10,861 nt of DNA. Source: Psychrilyobacter sp. (lineage in GTDB: Bacteria > Fusobacteriota > Fusobacteriia > Fusobacteriales > Fusobacteriaceae). Shown here in pieces: positions 1 to 6,527 of this stretch. The stretch's first letter is position 1. Every line of letters begins with the position of its first letter. Location of the stretch: NCBI GenBank assembly GCA_030621995.1, contig JAUXGP010000031.1, positions 1 to 10,861 of the forward strand. The letters run 5' to 3'. The notes beneath the pieces were generated by a model that made no database searches, was not told the DNA's origin, and saw only the letters and a program-made list of their open reading frames with translations. The position numbers and the translations under genes are program-made.

Positions 1-516
1 GGAAAGGTTGAATTTGATCTGGATCTGGATAGTTTGGTAATCCCGCCTGAGCCTGAGGTAATGACAGATGATGAGATCAGAGCATTGGTAGAAAAATATG
101 ATCTGAAGATAGTTGCAGGGACTGTAGGAGAGGATGAACATTCAGTTGGGCTCCGTGAAGTTATAGATATTAAACATGGAGGAGTGGAGAAATTTGGGAT
201 GGAAGTGGAGTATTTGGGAACTTCTGTACCGTGTGAAAAATTAATTGATGCAGCAGTGGAATTAAATGCAGATGTAGTCTTAGCTTCTACAATCATCTCC
301 CATGACAATGTTCATTATAAGAATATGAAAAAATTACATGAATTAGCCATTGAAAAAGGGATCAGAGATAAGATAATTATCTGTGCTGGCGGGACTCAGG
401 TAACACCTGAAATAGCCAGAAAAAATGGGATGGATGAAGGATTCTCGAAAAATGACAGAGGAGTAAATGTAGCCTCATTCCTGGTAAAGAGAAAGAAAGA
501 GATGATGGAAGGATAG
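1..516 (+). CDS. oraE: D-ornithine 4,5-aminomutase large subunit, C-terminal part (5' end outside window)
   Basis: The reading frame is open from base 1, so only about the last 171 residues of a protein that is usually some 730 residues are present. OraE with OraS converts D-ornithine to 2,4-diaminopentanoate using adenosylcobalamin and PLP in the cytoplasm. The visible part is the Rossmann-like B12-binding domain. It has the base-off/His-on motif DEHSVG (DxHxxG) with the cobalt-ligating His encoded at 139-141, a later STIISH segment in the SxL position, and CAGGTQVT giving the GG motif. A lysine exactly 11 residues after that His (codon 172-174, in DIKHGG) matches the PLP Schiff-base lysine of OraE and of lysine 5,6-aminomutase KamE, which separates it from mutases lacking PLP in this domain. 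The TTG at 34 is internal and not a real start. KamE is the closest alternative, but the downstream racemase argues for ornithine. Confidence 0.9.
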   Translation, partial: GKVEFDLDLDSLVIPPEPEVMTDDEIRALVEKYDLKIVAGTVGEDEHSVGLREVIDIKHGGVEKFGMEVEYLGTSVPCEKLIDAAVELNADVVLASTIISHDNVHYKNMKKLHELAIEKGIRDKIIICAGGTQVTPEIARKNGMDEGFSKNDRGVNVASFLVKRKKEMMEG

Positions 517-550
517 ATGAGGTCGGAGAGAGGGTAAAGGAGCAGATATC

Positions 551-1936
551 ATGAAAATAGATGTTTTGGTAGCAGAGATAGGGAGTACTACAACAGTTGT
601 CAATGCCTTTGGAAATTTAGAGGGAGAAGAACCTAAATTTATAGGGCAGGGGCAGGCTCCTACCACGGTAGATCAAGGAGATGTAAATCTAGGCCTTATG
701 GATGCTACCTATGATCTAGAGGAAAAATTGGGAATTAAAGAGCTGGAATATGATGAGTTCCTGGCTACAAGCAGTGCGGCAGGCGGCCTGAAGATGACTG
801 TTCATGGATTGGTATATGATATGACAGCCAAAGCGGCAAAGGAAGCGGCTCTTGGAGCGGGAGCAAATATCCATATGGTGACCTCGGGAAAACTGAGAAG
901 AACCGATCTAAAGGAAATAGAAAAAATAAAACCAAATATAATTTTACTGGCTGGAGGAGTGGATTATGGTGAGCGGGATACAGCTCTATATAATGCAGAA
1001 CTTCTGGCTAAACTTAACCTGGATGTTCCTATAATCTATGCAGGGAACATTCAAAATTGTGAGGAGATAAAGTTAATATTTGAGGATTATGGGAAAGAAG
1101 ATTTCCTAAAGATAGTAGAAAATGTATACCCTAAGATAGACAGGTTGAATGTAGAACCTGTGAGACGTGTAATCCAGGATGTTTTTGAAGAACATATCAT
1201 CCACGCTCCGGGGATGGAAAGGGTAAGGGAGATAGTGAGCGGGCCTATAGTACCTACTCCAGGAGCAGTAATGGAATCCTCTAAGATCTTAAAAGAAGTC
1301 ATAGGAGATCTGGTAACTATCGATGTCGGAGGAGCTACCACAGATATCCACTCGGTAACCGATGGCAGTGAGGAGATAATGAGCATTTTGATCTCCCCGG
1401 AACCTATAGCTAAAAGAACTGTTGAAGGAGACTTGGGAGTCTACGTAAATATGAGAAACCTGGTTGAGATAATAGGGGAAAAAAACTTGGCCAAAGAGCT
1501 CACCTTGGAGAAGGACGAGCTGACAGAGCACCTCCTAAATTTCCCGCCTATTCCTAAAAGTGCAGTAGAGATAAAATTAGTGGAGATCTTGACGGAAAAA
1601 GCAGTGATTATGTCAATTCATCGGCATGCTGGAGGATTTAGACATCTTTTTGGTGAAACTAAAAAAACTCTTGCTGAGGGAAAGGATCTTACCAGTGTTA
1701 AGTGGATAATAGGGACTGGAGGAGCATTGACTAAGCTGCCAAACAGGGTAGAAATCTTAAAAAAAGTAGCATTGAGCAACAAGGGAGATAAACTCCTGCC
1801 TACATCGGAGGTAAAAATATTGATAGATAATGATTATATTATGGCTTCTTTGGGAGTCCTATCAAAATATAATAAGGGATCAGCTGTTAAATTACTCAAA
1901 AAAAGTTTAAAGATAGAGGAGGTGGAAACTTTATGA
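551..1936 (+). CDS. GlmL/MutL-family ASKHA ATPase of ornithine degradation, probable aminomutase reactivase
   Basis: The protein has 461 residues, the usual size for the GlmL/MutL family, which accompanies B12-dependent mutases such as glutamate mutase. The actin/Hsp70-type (ASKHA) nucleotide fold is visible as phosphate-1 loop AEIGSTTTV (residues 8-16), LLAGGVDYGERDT (132-144), phosphate-2 motif IDVGGATTD (257-265) and adenosine-loop GTGGALTKL (388-396). The start ATG follows AAAGGAG (536-542) at normal spacing and lies 34 bp after oraE. The last 4 bases overlap orr (ATGA), which implies translational coupling. From its position after oraE, I infer that it reactivates or loads cobalamin on OraSE, as related factors do for diol dehydratase. 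That function is not shown by the sequence. Family assignment is firm; the substrate enzyme is inferred from context. Confidence 0.85.
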   Translation: MKIDVLVAEIGSTTTVVNAFGNLEGEEPKFIGQGQAPTTVDQGDVNLGLMDATYDLEEKLGIKELEYDEFLATSSAAGGLKMTVHGLVYDMTAKAAKEAALGAGANIHMVTSGKLRRTDLKEIEKIKPNIILLAGGVDYGERDTALYNAELLAKLNLDVPIIYAGNIQNCEEIKLIFEDYGKEDFLKIVENVYPKIDRLNVEPVRRVIQDVFEEHIIHAPGMERVREIVSGPIVPTPGAVMESSKILKEVIGDLVTIDVGGATTDIHSVTDGSEEIMSILISPEPIAKRTVEGDLGVYVNMRNLVEIIGEKNLAKELTLEKDELTEHLLNFPPIPKSAVEIKLVEILTEKAVIMSIHRHAGGFRHLFGETKKTLAEGKDLTSVKWIIGTGGALTKLPNRVEILKKVALSNKGDKLLPTSEVKILIDNDYIMASLGVLSKYNKGSAVKLLKKSLKIEEVETL

Positions 1937-2997
1937 CTGAATACCCAAGGGTGCTAGTAGATTTGGATAAAATCAGAGAAAATGTACAATTCCTGTCAAA
2001 AAAATGCAAGGAATCCCAGATAGATGTAGTGGGGATAACCAAAGTTTTTTCAGGAAGTATAGAGGTAGCCAGGGTCTTAGTAGAGGGAGGGGTAAAATAT
2101 CTAGGGGATTCCAGGGTAGAAAATCTAAAAAAATATGAAAACCTGGATGTTCCCAAGATAATGATACGCCTGCCTATGAGATCTCAGATAAAAGAAGTGA
2201 TAAAACATGTGGATATAAGTCTGAACAGTGAAATATCTACTATAGCTCTTTTGAATGAGGAGGCAGAAAAACAATATAGAGTTCACAGGATCATTCTGAT
2301 GATTGAATTAGGGGACCTCAGAGAGGGAATCCTGCCTGAAGATATAGAGAACTATATGGACCAAATAAATTCTATGAAAAATATTAAATTAGAGGGGATA
2401 GGTGTGAATCTGACATGTTATGGCGGGATCATTCCTAGCTTCGATAATTTAGGGCAATTAGAAAAAATTTCGGATTTGATAGAGGAAAAATATAATTTAA
2501 AACTAAATATTATATCAGGAGGTAATTCTAGTAGTTTGGATCTTTTATGGAACAATAATATGCCAAAAAAAATAAATAACCTAAGGCTGGGGGAATCTCT
2601 GATCTTTGGCAGGGAAACGGCCTATGGTAAAAACCTGGAAGGATGTTTTTATGACAGTGTGAAATTAGAGGTAGAGATAATAGAACTGAAGGAAAAGCAG
2701 TCCTATCCAATAGGAAAAATCGGACTCAATGCTTTTGGGGAAAAACCTGAGTTTATCGATAGGGGAAAGAGAAAACGGGCTATTTTAGCCATAGGTAAAC
2801 AGGATGTAGACCAATCTAATTTGGAAGTAATAGATGAAAAATTGATAATATTGGGTGCCAGCAGCGATCATCTGGTACTGGATATAACAGATTCGGAAAA
2901 AGAGTACAAGGTAGGAGATATAGTGGAATTTAAGTTAGATTATGGTTCTCTATTACAGCTGACCACATCACCCTATGTAAAAAAAGTGTTCAATTAA
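1933..2997 (+). CDS. orr: Ornithine racemase, PLP-dependent alanine racemase-fold enzyme
   Basis: Orr interconverts L- and D-ornithine and so supplies the D-ornithine used by OraSE, the entry step of oxidative ornithine fermentation. The 354-residue protein starts with the N-terminal alanine racemase-type TIM-barrel pattern: RVLVDLDKIREN (6-17), then VVGITKVFSG (32-41), where K37 is the expected PLP lysine, then GDSRVENLKKY. A C-terminal beta domain carries GLNAFGEKP, RAILAIGKQDVD and SSDHLVLD, typical of the alanine/ornithine racemase subfamily. The ATG overlaps the preceding TGA and is preceded by GAGGAGGTGG (1916-1925), a strong ribosome binding site. No terminator follows: a -35 box begins 3 bases after the stop. 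An amino acid racemase of different specificity is possible, but linkage to oraE makes ornithine much more likely. Confidence 0.88.
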   Translation: MTEYPRVLVDLDKIRENVQFLSKKCKESQIDVVGITKVFSGSIEVARVLVEGGVKYLGDSRVENLKKYENLDVPKIMIRLPMRSQIKEVIKHVDISLNSEISTIALLNEEAEKQYRVHRIILMIELGDLREGILPEDIENYMDQINSMKNIKLEGIGVNLTCYGGIIPSFDNLGQLEKISDLIEEKYNLKLNIISGGNSSSLDLLWNNNMPKKINNLRLGESLIFGRETAYGKNLEGCFYDSVKLEVEIIELKEKQSYPIGKIGLNAFGEKPEFIDRGKRKRAILAIGKQDVDQSNLEVIDEKLIILGASSDHLVLDITDSEKEYKVGDIVEFKLDYGSLLQLTTSPYVKKVFN

Positions 2998-2999
2998 AA

Positions 3000-3028
3000 T
3001 TGACAAATCAAAGATATTATTATAAAAT
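3000..3028 (+). promoter_or_regulatory. Strong sigma-70-type promoter for the riboswitch-nhaC unit
   Basis: A perfect -35 TTGACA (3000-3005) is followed after 17 bp by TAAAAT (3023-3028), with an overlapping TATAAA at 3021. The expected transcription start is near 3035, about 12 bases ahead of the aptamer P1 helix. The -35 box lies almost on the orr stop codon. Confidence 0.75.
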
Positions 3029-3046
3029 AACTCTCAGAAAAGAAAA

Positions 3047-3226
3047 ATTTAGATAGAGGTTGCAAATATTAAAAAGTAATATTAGGTTAGCATGACAAGC
3101 GTCGATCCTGATATGAAAGGTAAATTTGCCGAAATACGAAGAAAAGAGTCAAAATTCTTCGTGTTGGGATTATGGAAAATATCCATAATACTGTCACCGT
3201 ATAAAATCGGTGATGTGCTATTAAAT
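3047..3226 (+). promoter_or_regulatory. Lysine riboswitch (L-box / LYS element) aptamer
   Basis: This leader folds as the five-helix lysine aptamer. P1 pairs ATTTAGATAG (3047-3056) with CTATTAAAT (3218-3226), with one bulge. P2 base pairs GCAAAT (3062-3067) with ATTTGC (3124-3129), and P2b pairs 3079-3086 with 3107-3114 (one G-U) above an AGTAA element resembling the loop-E side. P3 is a perfect 8-bp helix (3136-3143/3155-3162). P4 is 8 bp (3169-3176/3182-3189). P5 is a perfect TCACCG/CGGTGA (3194-3199/3208-3213). Conserved single-stranded blocks are present: GATAGAGG, GCCGAA, TTGGG and ACTGTCAC. TGAC (3093-3096) in the P2 arm can pair with GTCA (3148-3151) in the P3 loop, as expected of the L2-L3 kissing contact. 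It resembles the T. maritima and B. subtilis lysC aptamers as I remember them. It lies 108 bp before nhaC. Confidence 0.9.
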
Positions 3227-3232
3227 GATTTT

Positions 3233-3297
3233 GAGCATAGACTTTATTTAAGTTTTATTGTTGGGGTTATTGGTAGTGTTATCGATAGCTCTTTTTG
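3233..3297 (+). terminator. Candidate riboswitch expression platform (weak terminator and competing pairings)
   Basis: GAGC(A)TA (3233-3239) can pair with TAGCTC (3286-3291), just before TTTTT (3292-3296), giving a weak intrinsic terminator with a long loop. The P1 3' strand can instead pair GTGCT (3215-3219) with AGCAT (3234-3238), a candidate antiterminator. P1 GCTATT (3217-3222) can also pair with GATAGC (3284-3289) beside the T-run. All three exclude one another or P1. The stem is poor for a terminator, so the mechanism is uncertain. Confidence 0.35.
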
Positions 3298-3333
3298 TTA
3301 CTTATAAATAAAAAAATCAGGAGGGAATTGATT

Positions 3334-4743
3334 ATGGGGAGTAAGATGAAAAAGGAAACGACACTTATGTACGCACTGATACCATTGTTATTTTTAATAG
3401 GGAGTTTATTTTATGCAATTCAAATTGCACATATTGACGTACATATTCCTATTCTTGTATCGGCATTTTTCGCAGCTGGAGTAGCTATATTTGGTCTTAA
3501 TTATACTTGGGCAGAGATAGAAACTGGAATAGTAGAGACTATTAAGATGGCATTGGGAGCAATAATAATTCTTATGATAATCGGAATGGTAGTAGGAACT
3601 TGGATTCAATCTGGTGTAGTACCGACTATGATCTTTTACGGATTAAAGATCTTGTCACCGGGAATATTTTTACCGGCAACACTTATTATATGTGCTATCG
3701 TATCGGTAGCTACTGGTTCATCATGGACAACAGCAGCAACTGTAGGTATTGCACTTATTGGTGTAGGAGAAGGACTTGGAATACCTAGAAATATAGTAGC
3801 GGGTGCTATTATCTCTGGAGCATATATGGGAGATAAATTATCACCATTATCGGACACAACAAACTTAGCACCGGCAATGGCAGGGACAGATTTATTTACT
3901 CATATTAAACATATGTTATATACAACAGTACCGAGTTTTATAATATCTATAGTTTTATTTGGATTTATAGGGATGAAGTATACGGGAGCGGCACTTAATA
4001 CTGATATGATTAATAATATTTTAAATACTTTAAGTGGAAACTTTAACCTTAATCCTATATTATTGTTGGTGCCGGTTATTGTAATTGGAGCGGTGGTAAT
4101 GAAAGTTCCTGCAATTCCAGGATTATTTGGAGGATCTATCTTAGGTGGAATAGCAGCAATGTTTTTCCAAGGAGCATCATTGGGATCAGTATTCTCAACA
4201 CTGCACTATGGATACGAAGGTGAATCAGGATTAGCCATGGTTGATTCTTTATTGAATAGAGGTGGATTAGATTCTATGATGTGGACTGTTTCCCTTATTG
4301 TATGTGCTATGATCTTAGGCGGGATCATGGAAAAAACTCAAATGCTGGCAACTTTAGCAATGAAAATTTTATCTGTAGCACACTCTACAGGAAATCTTAT
4401 TCTAGTAACTATTTTAACTCCTATATTTGTTAACGTAGTGGCTGGAGATCAATATCTTGCAATAGTTGTACCTGGAAGAATGTTTAAAGGAGCATATGAG
4501 GAAAGAGGACTGCATCCAAAAAATCTTTCGAGATCATTGGAAGATGCAGGGACTCTGACATCACCATTAATTCCATGGAATACATGCGGGGCTTATATGA
4601 TCGCTACCTTAGGGTTAGCACCGTGGACATATATTCCATATTGTTTCCTAAACTTAATCAATCCAGTTATAGCCATAATCTATGGATATACAGGGTTCTC
4701 AATTGAAAAAATAGACAAAACAGAGGCAAAAGTAGAAGTATAG
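3334..4743 (+). CDS. nhaC: NhaC-family transporter under lysine riboswitch control, candidate lysine (LysW-like) transporter
   Basis: This is an inner-membrane protein of 469 residues with about a dozen hydrophobic segments. The NhaC signatures are clear: ATGSSWTTAATVG (residues 126-138) and GDKLSPLSDTTNLAPA (166-181), with further conserved GEGLGIPRN and DAGTLTSPLIPWNTC blocks. I chose the ATG at 3334 because AGGAGGG (3319-3325) lies 8 bases before it; an in-frame TTG at 3295 has no such site and falls in the leader. NhaC proteins are classically Na+/H+ antiporters, but comparative genomics assigned a branch preceded by LYS elements, called LysW, to lysine transport. The aptamer directly upstream supports that role here. 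Because the gene follows an ornithine fermentation operon, ornithine uptake or exchange is a second possibility. The family call is secure; the substrate is inferred. A strong terminator follows the stop. Confidence 0.85.
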   Translation: MGSKMKKETTLMYALIPLLFLIGSLFYAIQIAHIDVHIPILVSAFFAAGVAIFGLNYTWAEIETGIVETIKMALGAIIILMIIGMVVGTWIQSGVVPTMIFYGLKILSPGIFLPATLIICAIVSVATGSSWTTAATVGIALIGVGEGLGIPRNIVAGAIISGAYMGDKLSPLSDTTNLAPAMAGTDLFTHIKHMLYTTVPSFIISIVLFGFIGMKYTGAALNTDMINNILNTLSGNFNLNPILLLVPVIVIGAVVMKVPAIPGLFGGSILGGIAAMFFQGASLGSVFSTLHYGYEGESGLAMVDSLLNRGGLDSMMWTVSLIVCAMILGGIMEKTQMLATLAMKILSVAHSTGNLILVTILTPIFVNVVAGDQYLAIVVPGRMFKGAYEERGLHPKNLSRSLEDAGTLTSPLIPWNTCGAYMIATLGLAPWTYIPYCFLNLINPVIAIIYGYTGFSIEKIDKTEAKVEV

Positions 4744-4752
4744 AAATAATTA

Positions 4753-4784
4753 AAAACCCCCTCCTGATTTAGGAGGGGGTTTTA
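4753..4784 (+). terminator. Intrinsic terminator after nhaC
   Basis: A perfect 13-bp stem, AAAACCCCCTCCT (4753-4765) with AGGAGGGGGTTTT (4771-4783), closes a 5-base loop and ends in T residues. It starts 10 bases after the nhaC stop and separates that unit from the symporter gene. Confidence 0.92.
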
Positions 4785-4831
4785 TTATCTGGATGCAATA
4801 TCACGTTGCTTTTTTAATTATTTCTAAAATA

Positions 4832-4840
4832 TGTTACAAT
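4832..4840 (+). promoter_or_regulatory. Extended -10 promoter for the symporter gene
   Basis: TGTTACAAT (4832-4840) is a TGn-TACAAT extended -10 element. The -35 region is only T-rich, with no good TTGACA at 17 bp. It lies 30 bp before the start codon and downstream of the nhaC terminator, as expected for an independent promoter. Confidence 0.5.
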
Positions 4841-4870
4841 ATTAATATTTTTATTTTAGGAGTGTTTTTA

Positions 4871-6193
4871 ATGAATCAGGTAATTTTAAGTTTATATTTT
4901 TTTATAGTTATCTTTATAGGGTATAGTTCCTATAAAAAGGTCAAAGGATCGAGGGATTATTTTATAGCGGGAAAAGATGCCGGTGTAAGGGAAATAGCCG
5001 GAAGTCTTTTGGCAACAGTACTGGGAAGTTCAGCGATTATAGGGAGTGTTAATTTTTCTTATGCCAATGGATGGGCTGGAGCCTGGTTTATGCTCTGTGC
5101 GGCCTTTGGACTTTTGGGTCTTTTGCCCCTGGTAGACAGGTTAAAAAAATATAAAAGTTATAATCTGCCGGAACTCATGGGGGAATTTTACGGGGATGAA
5201 GTAAAAAATCTTTCATCTGTTATTATTCCAATTGCATGGACAGGTATAGTTGCAGCCCAGATAATGGGGTCTGCCAAGATAATTTCTATACTTGTAGATA
5301 TGAATTATTCCATTGCGGTGATTATAAGTGGCTTAGTCTTTATTGCTTATACATTTTTAGGCGGCCAGCTCTCTATCATCAAAACAGATTTCATCCAATT
5401 TATATTTATAATTACAGGGGTAATTCTCTGCTTTGCCTATATTTTAAAAGGTGGTGGAGATATAAGCGGGATGGGACTCATCAATGAAAAATTTGATTCT
5501 TTAGACCTGTTTATCATGATTCTCACCTATTCATCTACTTTTTTAGTGGGACCGGATATCTATTCCAGAATATTTTGTGCCAGGGATGAGAAGACAGCTA
5601 AACAAGCGATAAAATTATCCATTGTAATTTTAATTCCATTGGGATTTATTTTAGCAGGGATAGGAGTTTATGTAAGCTCAAACTATGGAATAGATATAGT
5701 CAAGGGATCGGTACTGATGTTTTTGGCAGATCAAGTATTACCTCAGCCTATAGTAATCTTGCTTTATTTTGGGTTGTTATCTGCAGTTATTTCTTCAGCA
5801 GATACTACCTTACTCACGGCATCTTCTACCTTTGCCCAAATTTTTATAAAAGATCTTAGGGAGGAGAAAGCCATTCGATTAACCAGGGTATTTATCCTTG
5901 TTTTCGGAGGATTTTCTATACTGGTAGCACTAAAATTTACCTTTATATTACCGACCCTCCTGCTTGCCCTGGCGGTCTATTCAGGAGCCTTTATAGTCCC
6001 GTGTCTTGCAGGGATTTTAGGATATAGGTGTGATAAAAAATATGCTGTATTAGGAATTTTATTGGGGGGAGGGCTGGCTCTCTATGGTAAATTAATGGGA
6101 GGAACTGCAGGTAATATAATAATTATCTCTTCATTTTTGGTAAATTTCATGACCTTAATTGTGGGGAAATTAGAAAAATTCAAGTGTGAATAA
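4871..6193 (+). CDS. Sodium:solute symporter (SSS family)
   Basis: This 440-residue membrane protein belongs to the SSS (PutP/SGLT) family, which couples Na+ entry to uptake of amino acids, sugars or organic acids. Family blocks in order are: FIAGKDAGVREIAGS (31-45) with LGSSAIIGS in TM1-like sequence, GGQLSIIKTDFIQF (164-177), GPDIYSRIFCARD (227-239), and ISSADTTLLTASS (307-319), which holds the Ser/Thr pair expected at the Na2 site in TM8. The start at 4871 is set by AGGAG (4858-4862), 8 bases before it. A longer in-frame ATG at 4793 would overlap the promoter. The length is slightly short of PutP (about 500), in line with compact SSS members. It stands alone between two terminators, so context does not reveal the substrate. 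Its neighbours concern amino acids and dipeptides, so an amino acid is a reasonable guess. Confidence 0.85.
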   Translation: MNQVILSLYFFIVIFIGYSSYKKVKGSRDYFIAGKDAGVREIAGSLLATVLGSSAIIGSVNFSYANGWAGAWFMLCAAFGLLGLLPLVDRLKKYKSYNLPELMGEFYGDEVKNLSSVIIPIAWTGIVAAQIMGSAKIISILVDMNYSIAVIISGLVFIAYTFLGGQLSIIKTDFIQFIFIITGVILCFAYILKGGGDISGMGLINEKFDSLDLFIMILTYSSTFLVGPDIYSRIFCARDEKTAKQAIKLSIVILIPLGFILAGIGVYVSSNYGIDIVKGSVLMFLADQVLPQPIVILLYFGLLSAVISSADTTLLTASSTFAQIFIKDLREEKAIRLTRVFILVFGGFSILVALKFTFILPTLLLALAVYSGAFIVPCLAGILGYRCDKKYAVLGILLGGGLALYGKLMGGTAGNIIIISSFLVNFMTLIVGKLEKFKCE

Positions 6194-6242
6194 AAAAAGC
6201 CTCCTACAAATCCAGATTTTCTAGATTTGTAGGAGGCTTTTG
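6192..6242. terminator. Bidirectional intrinsic terminator between convergent genes
   Basis: An 18-bp perfect inverted repeat (6195-6212 with 6224-6241) closes an 11-base loop. The stem is flanked by A7 on the left (6192-6198) and ends in TTTT on the right, so it gives a T-run for transcripts in both directions. It serves the symporter gene on + and the ywbE gene on -. Confidence 0.93.
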
Positions 6243-6252
6243 CTGTATATCT

Positions 6253-6450
6253 TTATTTTTCAACGATCTCTTTTACCCTGCCAACTTGTCCGTCACTCAA
6301 TCTGACTTTTATCCCATGGGGATGAAACTTACTGTTTGTAAGGAGATCCTGCACTGTTCCATAGGTTAATTTACCACTTCTTTGATCATTTTTTAAAACA
6401 ATAGCCACTTCTATACCAGGTTTTATATCATTTCTATTTCTTCCATCCAT
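6253..6450 (-). CDS. ywbE: YwbE family small protein
   Basis: The 65-residue product matches the YwbE family (DUF2196), a short conserved protein of unknown function found in Firmicutes, Fusobacteria and others. Recognisable blocks are RNDIKPG near the N-terminus, VAIVLKNDQRSGKLTYG, VQDLLTNS, FHPHGIKVRL and a C-terminal GQVGRVKEI; the TNS..FHPHGIKVRL segment is the family hallmark. The small beta-rich, Lys/Arg-rich sequence suggests an SH3-like or KOW-like barrel that might bind nucleic acid, but that is inference. The ATG is preceded on the minus strand by AGAAGGAGT (6458-6466). It lies 77 bp downstream of the epimerase gene on the same strand, either co-transcribed or with its own promoter, and ends 12 bp from a bidirectional terminator. 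Confidence 0.85.
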   Translation of the reverse strand: MDGRNRNDIKPGIEVAIVLKNDQRSGKLTYGTVQDLLTNSKFHPHGIKVRLSDGQVGRVKEIVEK

Positions 6451-6488
6451 TATAATTACTCCTTCTGTCTATTTGATTGTGTTTCAAA

Positions 6489-6505
6489 GAATTTTACCAT
6501 GAAAA
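6489..6505 (-). repeat. Shared upstream box, copy 1 (before ywbE)
   Basis: The plus-strand sequence GAATTTTACCATGAAAA has a near-identical partner at 7660-7676, differing at one base. The minus-strand reading is TTTTCATGGTAAA followed by ATTC. It lies about 42 bases upstream of the ywbE start and downstream of the epimerase stop. Function is unknown; it may be an operator or part of a promoter. Confidence 0.5.
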
Positions 6506-6527
6506 TAACTACTTTTAAAGTCGATTA

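Noticed and set aside
1087..1531. Minus-strand open frames inside the GlmL-like gene, and similar ones inside yifB and ychF
   Set aside because: They lie opposite well-conserved coding sequence, lack ribosome binding sites and show no recognisable protein family.
3092..3307. A 71-codon open frame starting in the nhaC leader
   Set aside because: It runs through the P2-P5 helices of the lysine aptamer and the expression platform, has no ribosome binding site and resembles no known family, so it is a by-product of structured RNA.
3106..3322. Seven-base complementarity between TCCTGAT (3106-3112) and the nhaC Shine-Dalgarno ATCAGGA (3316-3322), suggesting direct sequestration
   Set aside because: The first strand is already used in the aptamer P2b helix, whose other strand resembles a Shine-Dalgarno sequence, so the match is probably incidental.
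4793..4870. Upstream in-frame start for the symporter, adding 26 residues
   Set aside because: The added segment contains the extended -10 promoter, and only ATG 4871 has a well-placed AGGAG.
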